A stretch of DNA of 64,000 bases, taken from Vibrio cidicii. GTDB lineage: Bacteria > Pseudomonadota > Gammaproteobacteria > Enterobacterales > Vibrionaceae. The notes below the pieces were generated by a model, which was given only the letters and a program-made list of their open reading frames with translations, did no database searches and was not told the origin of the DNA. Both the position numbers and the translations under genes were made by a program. Below, one piece after another: positions 28,060-36,258 of this stretch. Each line of letters starts with the position of its first letter. Positions within the stretch are counted from its first letter, which is position 1. The DNA is taken from contig NZ_CP046804.1 of NCBI RefSeq assembly GCF_009763805.1, forward strand, positions 2,108,001 to 2,172,000, in the 5' to 3' direction.

Positions 28060-28147
28060 AACGCTCAAAAACGAAAATAAAGGATGATCTCATTCGAAAA
28101 TTCAGTTAGGCTTCTTTTAGTTTCCAAAATGTTCGTTCGCTCAATAT
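28060..28147 (+). promoter_or_regulatory. Candidate GlpR operators upstream of glpD
   Basis: Two matches to the E. coli GlpR operator consensus stand before glpD. AACGCTCAAAAACGAAAATA at 28060-28079 matches 15 of 20 positions (right half nine of ten). AATGTTCGTTCGCTCAATAT at 28128-28147 matches 13 of 20 (left half complete). Two operators would allow cooperative repression or looping. The second repeats the CGCTCAAT seen before glpF. Confidence 0.5.
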
Positions 28148-28173
28148 AACAATACAAAAATAGGTCAGCTTCT

Positions 28174-29715
28174 ATGATGAACTCACAACCTCAACAATCT
28201 CCAATTCTTGATCTCATTGTCGTTGGCGGTGGGATCAATGGCGCAGGTATCGCCGCCGACGCAGCAGGCCGTGGGCTTAGCGTTGGTTTATACGAAATGA
28301 AAGACTTCGCTTCAGCTACCTCGTCAGCCAGTTCGAAACTGATCCACGGTGGTCTGCGCTACCTTGAACACTATGAGTTTCGTTTGGTCTCAGAAGCGCT
28401 TGCTGAACGTGAAGTGTTGCTGAAAAAAGCGCCGCACATCGCCTTTCCGATGCGCTTTCGTTTACCACATCGCTCCTATCTACGCCCAGCATGGATGATT
28501 CGCTGTGGGCTATTTTTGTATGACCACCTTGGCAAACGCACAACGTTACCAAGCAGTGAAAAGGTCAATCTGGCGCAGACAGGCCTTCTCAAAGAAGAGA
28601 TGAAAGTGGGCTTTGAGTACTCCGATTGCTGGGTGGATGATGCCAGACTCACACTCTTAAATGCTCTTTCCGCACAGCAAAATGGCGCGGAAGTGCGCAA
28701 CTATTGCAAAGTGGAAAAAGCCGAACGCACGGAAGGGATGTGGAAAGTCACGCTGCAAGATCAGCACACCGGCGAGCGTTTTGAGCGCATGGCGCGTGCG
28801 TTGATCAATGCGGCTGGCCCTTGGGTAAAAGCGTTTTACGATCAAAGCTTGGATACACCATCACCGCGCAATATTCGTTTGATCAAAGGCTCACACATCG
28901 TGGTACCGCGCGTGCATCCTGATCCTCAGGCGTATATTTTGCAAAACAACGATGGCCGGATCGTTTTTGTTATCCCTTACCTAGACAAGTTCTCAATTGT
29001 CGGCACCACCGATGTGGAATACAAAGGCGACCCGCGCGAAGTGGCCATCTCCGAACAAGAGATCGAATACTTGATTGATATCGTCAATCAGCACTTTATC
29101 CACCAGCTTGAGCGTAAAGACGTCGTGTGGACATACAGCGGCGTGCGCCCTTTGTGCGATGATGAGTCGGACTCACCGCAAGCCATTACCCGCGACTACA
29201 CTATCGAGCTTGAGCAAGAGTTAGACCAAGCGCCGCTGCTCTCCATCTTTGGGGGTAAACTGACCACGTACCGCAAACTGGCAGAATCGGCAATGCGCAA
29301 ATTAGCGCCCTACTTTAGCGAGATGGGTCAGGCATGGACCGCCAACCAAGCCCTGCCGGGCGGGCACTTCAGTTGTACACGTGAGCAACTCGCCACGTTA
29401 CTGACCCAGCAGCACGCATGGCTTACCCCTGCTTTGGCACAACGCTACGTAGCGCAATTTGGTAGCGATGCTCGAGCGCTGCTGCAAAATGTCACTCAAG
29501 AGAGTGACATGGGTACGCAGTTTGCCGAGGGTGTCTACCAAAAAGAGATCGATTATATGCTGAACCATGAGTTTGCCCGTTGCGCAGACGATGTACTGTG
29601 GCGACGTACTAAACTTGGCCTTTATCTTACCCCTGAGCAGGTCGATGAACTCACACGCTACATTAAGCAGCAAGTAGAAAGCACTCAGCCAGCACCACTT
29701 AAAGCGGTCTGTTAA
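28174..29715 (+). CDS. glpD: Aerobic glycerol-3-phosphate dehydrogenase
   Basis: GlpD is an FAD-dependent, membrane-associated enzyme that oxidises glycerol-3-phosphate to dihydroxyacetone phosphate and feeds electrons to quinone. The 513-residue protein begins with the FAD dinucleotide-binding motif LIVVGGGINGAGIAADAAGRG. It has the family segments SKLIHGGLRYLEHYEF and IVFVIPYLDKFSIVGTTDVEY, and the C-terminal FGGKLTTYRKLAE. Candidate GlpR operators precede it. A long inverted repeat follows the stop and reaches into the zntB ribosome-binding region. Confidence 0.96.
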   Translation: MMNSQPQQSPILDLIVVGGGINGAGIAADAAGRGLSVGLYEMKDFASATSSASSKLIHGGLRYLEHYEFRLVSEALAEREVLLKKAPHIAFPMRFRLPHRSYLRPAWMIRCGLFLYDHLGKRTTLPSSEKVNLAQTGLLKEEMKVGFEYSDCWVDDARLTLLNALSAQQNGAEVRNYCKVEKAERTEGMWKVTLQDQHTGERFERMARALINAAGPWVKAFYDQSLDTPSPRNIRLIKGSHIVVPRVHPDPQAYILQNNDGRIVFVIPYLDKFSIVGTTDVEYKGDPREVAISEQEIEYLIDIVNQHFIHQLERKDVVWTYSGVRPLCDDESDSPQAITRDYTIELEQELDQAPLLSIFGGKLTTYRKLAESAMRKLAPYFSEMGQAWTANQALPGGHFSCTREQLATLLTQQHAWLTPALAQRYVAQFGSDARALLQNVTQESDMGTQFAEGVYQKEIDYMLNHEFARCADDVLWRRTKLGLYLTPEQVDELTRYIKQQVESTQPAPLKAVC

Positions 29716-29721
29716 ACCTAA

Positions 29722-29807
29722 GCTCTCTGTTTCTTAGCAAACAACACTGGCGTCATGGCAGTAAGTCGCGTACTTTGAACACTGCCATTTTTTAGGAAAC
29801 AGAGAGC
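29722..29807 (+). promoter_or_regulatory. Nested inverted repeats in the glpD-zntB leader
   Basis: An outer perfect 12-bp pair, GCTCTCTGTTTC (29722-29733) with GAAACAGAGAGC (29796-29807), encloses an inner perfect 8-bp pair, ATGGCAGT (29755-29762) with ACTGCCAT (29781-29788). The right outer arm contains the only well-placed purine-rich ribosome site for zntB (GAGAG, seven bases before the ATG). Folding would hide it. The inner stem followed by TTTTTT could also act as the glpD terminator. This is read by eye only. Confidence 0.6.
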
Positions 29808-29813
29808 CTATCC

Positions 29814-30743
29814 ATGGGATTTATCATTGATCACTGGGATTTCAATTCCGCCCCGGCGAATCAGCCAAATAACAATCAACCGCGCATGCAAGCAGGTCAC
29901 TGGTATCATTGTGAACGCCACCATCCTGATATCCGCCACTGGCTAATCGACAATCAAGTGCCCCTCAGCACCATCAACCACCTTTTAGCAGACGAAACTC
30001 GGCCCTCTTTTCATCGCTATGATGATGAGAGCTTCATGCTGATCCTGCGTGGTGTGAACATGAATGAAAACGCCACCCCAGAAGACATGCTAAGTGTGCG
30101 TATTCTCTATTTTAATGGCTGCTTAATCTCTACACGTAAAATCTCCTCCAAAGCCATTTCCGAGATCCGTGAAACGCTCTTGCAACATAAAGGGCCGCAA
30201 ACACTCGGCGATCTGCTGCTCGCCATTATTGATGGCTTGACGGGGAAAATGCAGAGCTATCTGCAAACGATCGAAGATCAAATCGAACGCTTTGAGTTGG
30301 ACACCGAGCAGATTGGCGATGTGATTGAGGTGCAGAAATCGCTCCTGAGCGTTAAACGCTTCATTCGCCCACAGCAATACGCGATTGCCGACTTCGCCAT
30401 GTCTGAACTCAATCTTTTACAAAACAAAACACTGCTGATTAATTACGCGCTCAGTAACATCACGCGTATTAATGAAACTATCGATTTCTACTTAGATGAG
30501 CTGCAACTGTTGAAAGAACAAATTCAACAGTTGCGCGAAGACAAGATCAGCCGCAACAGCTACTTATTTACCTTGATTGCCAGTATTTTCCTGCCGACCA
30601 GTTTTTTAACGGGATTGCTGGGCATCAACATCGGTGGTATCCCGGGTGTGGAATCCCCGGTTGCCTTTATGTGGTTTTGCATTGGTTTAGTGGTAATTTT
30701 TGCCGCTGAAGTGCTGCTACTCAAACGGCTCAAATTTTGGTGA
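29814..30743 (+). CDS. zntB: ZntB-type CorA-family metal transporter
   Basis: A 309-residue member of the CorA/ZntB 2-TM family. A large N-terminal cytoplasmic domain (1-245) ends in a long helix, followed by two membrane helices at the C-terminus (about 250-272 and 283-303). The loop motif is LGINIGGIPG; the GxN-type loop with GGIPG is characteristic of ZntB rather than of GMN-motif CorA magnesium channels. ZntB moves zinc (reported first as efflux, later as proton-coupled uptake). It is 98 bases behind glpD and its ribosome site falls in an inverted repeat. The C39-peptidase gene ends only 12 bases downstream on the other strand. Confidence 0.85.
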   Translation: MGFIIDHWDFNSAPANQPNNNQPRMQAGHWYHCERHHPDIRHWLIDNQVPLSTINHLLADETRPSFHRYDDESFMLILRGVNMNENATPEDMLSVRILYFNGCLISTRKISSKAISEIRETLLQHKGPQTLGDLLLAIIDGLTGKMQSYLQTIEDQIERFELDTEQIGDVIEVQKSLLSVKRFIRPQQYAIADFAMSELNLLQNKTLLINYALSNITRINETIDFYLDELQLLKEQIQQLREDKISRNSYLFTLIASIFLPTSFLTGLLGINIGGIPGVESPVAFMWFCIGLVVIFAAEVLLLKRLKFW

Positions 30744-30755
30744 CCATTGCCACTA

Positions 30756-31856
30756 TTATCGAGGTACACGGCCTGGTTTGATCACCACGCAAGCCGTGTG
30801 TTTCTGCTTGCCAAAACCAATGATCTGCGACAACGCCTTTTTACTCACCGTCACATGTGCCGAGGCTATGACATCTTGCTCAGACTCGGCATGCGGATCG
30901 TGAATAAAGAAAAAGCGCTCGCTCATACCGCTCAACAGCACCCAGTGCGGCTCCTTACTACCATTAAAGCGGTAGGTGCTGATCAGCAGCAGCACGCTCG
31001 CCCCTTCGCTGACCCACTGCTCCAATTGCATTTGGGTTGGCGGCGCTTCAATCATGCTGACGTCAAACTCTTGCAACTGTTGGCAGAAATCTTGATGGAC
31101 GATTTCAATCACTTGCTTTTTGTTTTCATCTCGCACGCTGTCGATAAACGGAGTCGATTTGGCATGACTCCACAGCTCGACATGGTAACCACGTCGCGCC
31201 GCAGCAAGCGCCAAACCGTGGCCACTGCAACCGCCGTGCCCAGCGGCCATGAAAATGGTTGTCGCTTCACGCCACAGTTGTAACTCCTCTTTTCTTGACG
31301 GCGTAAACTCCGGAGTGTGATGTGCAAAAGCCATCAGCAAACAGGCCGCGCCACAAGTAAACGGCGTAGTCTGCACGTATAAAGGCATCGGCAGTAACGT
31401 TTTCGGCCCATAGTGCGCCAGCCGCTTTTGCATGCGGATGCCATCACACAAATCATCATAATAATGAATCAGTAATTTAAAGGTTTTGTAACCCAATTTT
31501 TGGTACAAATTTATTGCGGCTGTATTGTCTTCGCGAACCTCAAGGCGTAATGTAGTGAAACCCTGTTCAATGGCCGAACGCTCACATAGTTCAATCAAAG
31601 ACTGAGCAATCTTCTGCCCACGAAACTCAGGTCTTACAGCAATCGAATACAATCTTGATAGTTGTGTTCCTTGATGAAACAGTAACAGCGCATAGCCTGC
31701 TAACTGTTGGCCACTATCCGCAACCAGCAGTACGGCATGGTCAGATTGGATAAAACGTTTCATTTGTCTCGGTGCAATTCTGTCACCCGTGAAAAGTTCT
31801 TTTTCCAGCTTGTTCAACGCATCAAGATCGGTCATTTTCGCGACACGAAAATCCAT
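30756..31856 (-). CDS. GNAT acetyltransferase fused to a C39-like papain-fold peptidase
   Basis: This 366-residue two-domain protein has an N-terminal GNAT domain (about 1-145) with the acetyl-CoA loop SIAVRPEFRGQKIAQSL and LYQKLGYKTF. A C-terminal peptidase-C39-like domain follows (about 165-366). The latter has Q-T-T-P-F-T-C-G-A-A-C-L as the nucleophile site, HWVLLSG with the probable catalytic histidine, and FFIHDPHAE with the aspartate, so the papain triad looks complete. It is divergent from the RLAN/RimK-like ligase, with 66 bases between the starts. Comparative work on ATP-grasp amidoligases (Iyer, Aravind and colleagues) places GNAT and papain-like peptidases beside such ligases. The substrate is unknown; peptide-tag removal or processing plus N-acetylation is an inference. 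Confidence 0.8.
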   Translation of the reverse strand: MDFRVAKMTDLDALNKLEKELFTGDRIAPRQMKRFIQSDHAVLLVADSGQQLAGYALLLFHQGTQLSRLYSIAVRPEFRGQKIAQSLIELCERSAIEQGFTTLRLEVREDNTAAINLYQKLGYKTFKLLIHYYDDLCDGIRMQKRLAHYGPKTLLPMPLYVQTTPFTCGAACLLMAFAHHTPEFTPSRKEELQLWREATTIFMAAGHGGCSGHGLALAAARRGYHVELWSHAKSTPFIDSVRDENKKQVIEIVHQDFCQQLQEFDVSMIEAPPTQMQLEQWVSEGASVLLLISTYRFNGSKEPHWVLLSGMSERFFFIHDPHAESEQDVIASAHVTVSKKALSQIIGFGKQKHTACVVIKPGRVPR

Positions 31857-31922
31857 TTGGCACCTTCGGGAATGAGTAAGAAAGCTTCCTCATCATAGCT
31901 CGTTTATTAAGGAAAAAAAGAG

Positions 31923-33374
31923 ATGGCAAATCTTTTAATTGTGACTGACCAAACCAGTGATTGGCAGCAGTATTTTCCATCCGAACAAGTGGTCAATGTT
32001 GCCCAATATTTAGACAGTGAATGGCAACACAATCAGCGCAGTGTACAGGTGGTTAACCTGTGCCGAGATTACAGTTACATGAGCAGTGGCTACTACTGTT
32101 CACTGATGGCAGGCGCACGTGGACATCGCGTCATCCCGACCGTTACCGCCATCAACGACATTACCCAACCATTATTGATCTCCTCCGGTTTTCTTCGCCT
32201 TCATCGTCTACCGAAAGATCAAGATGAGATCGCGTGCAAGATCTACTTTGGCCGCACAGAGCAAAAGGGGCTAGAAAAGTTGGCCAGACGCCTGTTTGAA
32301 CAGTTTATGGTGCCGGTGATTGAGCTGAAAATGACCCGCAATCAGCACAACTGGCAAATCGACTCAGTGCAGCCTTTCCCATTCCAAGATCTTGAAGAAC
32401 AAGAGGAAAACTTCTTTATCGAGTCGCTAGAGATGTTCTCCAACAAAGTATGGCGCAAACCCAAGCAAGAGAAAAAATATCGCTACGATATCGCAATGCT
32501 GGTCGATGAAGAAGAGAAAATGCCCCCGTCAGACCCTTCCGCGCTCAAGCGCTTTAAGCGTGCCGCGGCACGTTTAGGGATGAATTTGGAAACCATTTCT
32601 CGTGATGAAATTTCGCGCCTTGGCGAGTTCGATGGCCTATTTATCCGCGCGACCACCAATATCAGCAACTATACCTACCGCTTTGCTAAAACGGCCGAGA
32701 AACTAGGACTGGTGGTGATGGACGACTCCGAGTCGATCATGAAGTGCACCAACAAGGTCTTTCTCACTGAGCTTCTGAAAAACAACAAAGTACCCGCGCC
32801 AGCCAGCGTGATTTTGAAAAACTTTGACCCGGAGTGGAAAAGCGATCTACTCAGCGAACTAACCTTTCCCATGGTACTGAAAATTCCAGATGGCGCATTT
32901 TCACGTGGTGTGGTGAAAGTGCGTAATGATGAAGAGCTGGAAAAAGAAGCGGCGGCGTTGTTTGAAAAGAGCGAGTTGATTTTGGCACAAGCCTTTATGC
33001 CAACCGACTTTGACTGGCGCGTTGGAATTTTGAACCGCCAAGCGATCTTTGGCTGTAAATACATGATGAGCCGTGGTCACTGGCAGATTTATCAGCATCA
33101 CAACAGTGGCCGCGTCTCTTCCGGTGGCTTTGAAACGCTGGATCTAAAACAAGTGCCGAAAAATGTGGTGGATGTGGCGCTCAAAGCGGCCAACTTGATC
33201 GGTAATGGCCTTTACGGCGTGGATCTCAAAGAGATTGATGGCCAAGTGTACGTGATTGAAGTCAATGACAACCCGAGCATCGATCATCATGTCGAAGACG
33301 CCTTCCTCGGTGATTTACTTTACGATCGCATCATGACCGAATTCTTGCGCCGTATTCAGATGCGCGGTTTCTAA
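31923..33374 (+). CDS. RimK-like ATP-grasp ligase with RLAN N-terminal domain
   Basis: A 483-residue protein with an N-terminal RLAN domain (about 1-190, recognised by MANLLIVTDQTSDW, CRDYSYMSSGYYCSLMAGARGH and FGRTEQKGLEKLARRLFE) and a C-terminal ATP-grasp domain (about 200-480). The ATP-grasp hallmarks are present: FPMVLKIPDGAFSRGVVKV (lysine and flexible loop) and YVIEVNDNPSIDHHVED (metal-binding E and N). RimK relatives add glutamate or other amino acids to a carboxyl group by ATP-driven amide formation. RLAN proteins have no established substrate. The gene is divergent from the GNAT/C39 peptidase gene, suggesting that the pair makes and trims a peptide bond on the same target. A strong bidirectional terminator follows. 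Confidence 0.85.
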   Translation: MANLLIVTDQTSDWQQYFPSEQVVNVAQYLDSEWQHNQRSVQVVNLCRDYSYMSSGYYCSLMAGARGHRVIPTVTAINDITQPLLISSGFLRLHRLPKDQDEIACKIYFGRTEQKGLEKLARRLFEQFMVPVIELKMTRNQHNWQIDSVQPFPFQDLEEQEENFFIESLEMFSNKVWRKPKQEKKYRYDIAMLVDEEEKMPPSDPSALKRFKRAAARLGMNLETISRDEISRLGEFDGLFIRATTNISNYTYRFAKTAEKLGLVVMDDSESIMKCTNKVFLTELLKNNKVPAPASVILKNFDPEWKSDLLSELTFPMVLKIPDGAFSRGVVKVRNDEELEKEAAALFEKSELILAQAFMPTDFDWRVGILNRQAIFGCKYMMSRGHWQIYQHHNSGRVSSGGFETLDLKQVPKNVVDVALKAANLIGNGLYGVDLKEIDGQVYVIEVNDNPSIDHHVEDAFLGDLLYDRIMTEFLRRIQMRGF

Positions 33375-33400
33375 TCTTACACAACAAGCTCTGCGAACAA

Positions 33401-33432
33401 CTAAGCCACTCGCCACGAGTGGCTTAGTTTTT
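33401..33432. terminator. Bidirectional terminator, RLAN ligase / nnrS
   Basis: A perfect 12-bp stem, CTAAGCCACTCG/CGAGTGGCTTAG, with a 3-base CCA loop is followed by TTTTTT. It lies between two convergent genes. Confidence 0.9.
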
Positions 33433-33436
33433 TCTA

Positions 33437-34621
33437 TCATCCCGGATGTCCATCCACCCTTGGCGTGAGTAACATCTTGCCAAACTTAACCACAAACAAG
33501 GTAAAAGCGATAACCCACAGCGCCGCACTCAAGTTTACCCACACAAACAGATGTTCAGGAAAAGCGATCACCCCCAAGCTGCGCACGCAAGCCGCCAACA
33601 AGATGGAGAAAAAAGCGACGCGCAGATTAGGCCCTTTGTATATCATCCGCCCCGTGTGCCCCATTGTTACGCGCGCAATCATCGCCAAGATCAAGCCGCC
33701 CAGCGCACCGATGGCGAACAGATGCAGCAAATTATGCGTTGCCAACGGAGTGTGCCAAATACCTCGCAAGATCAAGCTAAGCGGCAGACACAAATACGCG
33801 CCGTGTAGTGACCAAACCAACGGCTCGCTCAATGTTCGCCATGGTTGCCAACGGCAAAAACGAACCAGTTGAGCAACCCCTGTAAACAGCATCAGCGCCG
33901 GACCGATTTGCAGAAAAGTGACCGGGAAAAAGCTGAGAACAAACAGCAAAACCAGTGGCAAGTTTGCCAGCCAATCTAACCAAACTAAAGTCGGCGCTTT
34001 TTCAAAGTTAAAACGACGAGCAGTAAAAAACGGGATAACGCGGCCACCCATGACCGAAAGGAGTAAGGTAAACCACCACAACATCGCCTGCCACACTGCA
34101 GAGGCACTAAAAGGCGGCATGCCTTTTATGGTGGCGTAACTGGCAAAATTGGCCGCTATCGCCAACAGAAAAAGGGGCACGAAAAACAGGTTGCGCCAAC
34201 CTTTCGCTTTTACCACACGACTGCCGACTTCATACGCGACTAAAGCAAGGAACAAGGCTTCAATACTGGAGGTCAGCCAAAGTGGCGTGGGTGTCCAGAG
34301 CAGAACTCTTGGCAAGATCCAAAGTACCACCAGCCAAGCGAGACGATGGTGTTTGGTGCCATTTGATCCTGTCCAGTTTTGTACTGCGGTGAGTAAAAAG
34401 CCAGCGACGATCGCCATGGCAAATCCGAACAGCATTTCGTGGACATGCCACCACAACGCGGGGACTGCCAACCAAGAAGGTTGCCCTTTTTGAAACATCC
34501 ATACCCAAGCAACAATGGCGACAACTGCATAAATAGAGCCCAGTAGAAAGAAAGGACGAAACCCCAATCTTAACCAAGGTGGGATCGCTTCCTCCACCCG
34601 CTTATCCGTAATGTTTAGCAT
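33437..34621 (-). CDS. nnrS: NnrS family heme/copper-dependent membrane protein
   Basis: A polytopic inner-membrane protein of about 394 residues with some 12 hydrophobic helices. Family marks are WLRLGFRPFFLLGSIYA, WHVHEMLFGFAMAIVAGFLLTAVQNWTG (conserved His and Glu), GRVIPFFTARRF, and HLFAIGALGGLILAMIARVTMGHTGR. NnrS is associated with nitric-oxide stress; in V. cholerae it protects when NO damages the cell, and it is controlled by NsrR. I start at the ATG at 34621 (MLNITDKRVEEAIPPW), which has GGGGG upstream; ATGs at 34633 and 34657 are alternatives. A candidate NsrR site lies 56 bases upstream. Confidence 0.88.
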   Translation of the reverse strand: MLNITDKRVEEAIPPWLRLGFRPFFLLGSIYAVVAIVAWVWMFQKGQPSWLAVPALWWHVHEMLFGFAMAIVAGFLLTAVQNWTGSNGTKHHRLAWLVVLWILPRVLLWTPTPLWLTSSIEALFLALVAYEVGSRVVKAKGWRNLFFVPLFLLAIAANFASYATIKGMPPFSASAVWQAMLWWFTLLLSVMGGRVIPFFTARRFNFEKAPTLVWLDWLANLPLVLLFVLSFFPVTFLQIGPALMLFTGVAQLVRFCRWQPWRTLSEPLVWSLHGAYLCLPLSLILRGIWHTPLATHNLLHLFAIGALGGLILAMIARVTMGHTGRMIYKGPNLRVAFFSILLAACVRSLGVIAFPEHLFVWVNLSAALWVIAFTLFVVKFGKMLLTPRVDGHPG

Positions 34622-34676
34622 CGCAGCCCCCATAGCTTGATTTGATTTTGCTCGCATGTCCGCAGTGTAACACCAA

Positions 34677-34699
34677 AAGATGCAAAATAAATACAAGTT
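34677..34699. promoter_or_regulatory. Candidate NsrR operator between nnrS and the cyclotransferase gene
   Basis: AAGATGCA, seven AT bases, TACAAGTT has the left half of the NsrR consensus (AAGATGCATTTAAAATGCATCTT) exactly and five of eight positions of the right half. It lies upstream of nnrS (a known NsrR target) and just before the TATAAAT (34720-34726) of the divergent cyclotransferase gene, so it could affect both. Confidence 0.45.
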
Positions 34700-34756
34700 T
34701 AAAATTATTCTCAGGTGGGTATAAATAGTCTCACCGCGATCACTTTGGGAGCTCTT

Positions 34757-35311
34757 ATGTACATCTTTGGTTATGGTAGTTTGATCAATTCAGCATCGCG
34801 CCAATTAACCGGGCAAACAGGCGAAGCAATTCCTGTTATTGCTCATGGCCTAGTGCGCTATTGGGGCAAAGTGGACGAGAGTTATATCCTCTCACCTTTG
34901 GTGGTTAACCGTGGCGACAGCCAAGTCAATGGTGTGTTGCTTGAGATTGATGAGCGGGCATTAGCTGAGTTTGATCGAAGAGAGCGCGGTTATCACCGCA
35001 TTGCCATCAGCGCAGAACAGATAGAAACGGAGCACACTTTTCATCGTGACTATCCAATTTGGGTTTATGTAAAAGAGCGGCCAGAGCCCCCCTGCACTTT
35101 AAGCCCTATCATGCAAAGCTATGTCGATACGGTTTTAGCTGGTTGCTTGGAAATCTCAACCGATTTCGCCCGTCATTTTATCGACTACACCGTCGGTTGG
35201 CACTTTCCCAAAGAAAACGACCGCGGCGCACCAAAATACGGCAATTTAGCTGGCGTTGAGGAGCATCACTATCCACTGATCGATGCACTGATAACACAAA
35301 AGGGAGCATAA
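34757..35311 (+). CDS. Gamma-glutamylcyclotransferase-fold protein
   Basis: A 184-residue protein of the GGCT/BtrG-like superfamily, which releases 5-oxoproline from gamma-glutamyl amines or peptides. It opens with the family motif MYIFGYGSLINSASR, and the catalytic-type glutamate is in AEFDRRERGYHRI. The start is the ATG at 34757, with GGGAG upstream; an open stretch to a GTG at 34715 lacks similarity. It is longer than ChaC-type or human GGCT domains only in its C-terminal region (ECHH-like GVEEHHYPLIDAL). The substrate is unknown. Its nearness to the RLAN/RimK-like ligase suggests that it could remove gamma-glutamyl groups, but nnrS lies between them, so the link is weak. Confidence 0.78.
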   Translation: MYIFGYGSLINSASRQLTGQTGEAIPVIAHGLVRYWGKVDESYILSPLVVNRGDSQVNGVLLEIDERALAEFDRRERGYHRIAISAEQIETEHTFHRDYPIWVYVKERPEPPCTLSPIMQSYVDTVLAGCLEISTDFARHFIDYTVGWHFPKENDRGAPKYGNLAGVEEHHYPLIDALITQKGA

Positions 35312-35320
35312 TGCTCCCTT
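35300..35320. terminator. Hairpin at the end of the cyclotransferase gene
   Basis: AAGGGAGC (35300-35307) pairs perfectly with GCTCCCTT (35313-35320); the stop codon TAA lies in the stem-loop. It separates two convergent genes. No long T-run follows on the plus strand. Confidence 0.55.
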
Positions 35321-35341
35321 GGGTCAACCATCAAGTAATCA

Positions 35342-35975
35342 TCAGAACTTGTAACGACCACCGATGTAAAGGGCTGTTAGGTCAACATTAGTGTCGTAGA
35401 AACTCTGTGCCAAGAGCGCGGTAACCGCCTTGGATCATCCAACCAGAGTCAAACTCGTAGCCAGCTTCAATACCGTAAGTGAAACCATTGCCACTTTCGC
35501 TCTCCAACTTGGCAGAGTTGTAGTTGCTTTTGGTCAGCTCTACTTCAAATTTAGTTGCTGAATAACCCAGTAGAGCCCCTAAATAAAACTTAGTATTAGA
35601 AAAATAGTACTTCGGGCGAATATTCAGACCATAGCCTGAAAATGATCCTTCAACATCCGCAGAAACAATCCCACCATTAGTGGTCGTTGCTAGTGCACTA
35701 CCCAAATTTTTAGAGCCGTAATTGACGTACTCAAACTCAATACCAGTCACGAAATTGTCAGTGATTTTTTTATCGAAACCAATAGAAAATGCAGCCCCGG
35801 CATCCAGATCATAAGACTTCGCATTTGCATCGTTGATGGAAACTTCTGTTTTTAGTCCTTCAAGCCCCACATACCAGCCCTGTTTTGGGCCAACGTGAGT
35901 TTGTTCGATCTCTTCCGCACCTGCTGTAAATGCAGCACCCATAGCCAATGCCAGAATCGGCAAAATTTTTTTCAT
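35342..35975 (-). CDS. OmpA/OmpW-like outer-membrane beta-barrel protein, apparent frameshift near C-terminus
   Basis: The protein has a signal peptide (MKKILPILALAMGAAFTAGA, cleavage near AGA-EE) and an eight-stranded-barrel pattern (GWYVGLEG, FVTGIEFEYVNYG, GLNIRPKYYF, FTYGIEAGYEF). The frame runs to GYRALGTEF and then hits a stop after FLRH. Deleting one base in GAAAC at 35399-35403 (plus strand) restores FYDTNVDLTALYIGGRYKF with the C-terminal aromatic residue that barrels need. The corrected length is 210 residues. The start is the ATG at 35975, with AAGGGAA upstream. I cannot say which ligand, if any, it binds. Confidence 0.75.
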
Positions 35976-36258
35976 TATAATTCCCTTGTATATCATACTG
36001 TTAAACAGTAAACCAATCGCGCGGGATTATAATCTTTATTACTTTGTAACCAATTAAAAATCTCATAAAATGAGACCAATTCCATAAAAATGGATGATAT
36101 ATTTATACTTTTGTATACTAATCAACCATCAGATAACTTTCTTGCAAGCATAAGTCGTTACGTGTGCAAACAGTCTTTAGATATGTTTGGCAGATCAAAG
36201 AAGTGAAGAGATACAAAGCCCAACACTCAGCATCTCTCTTCTCCTATTCTCAACACCG

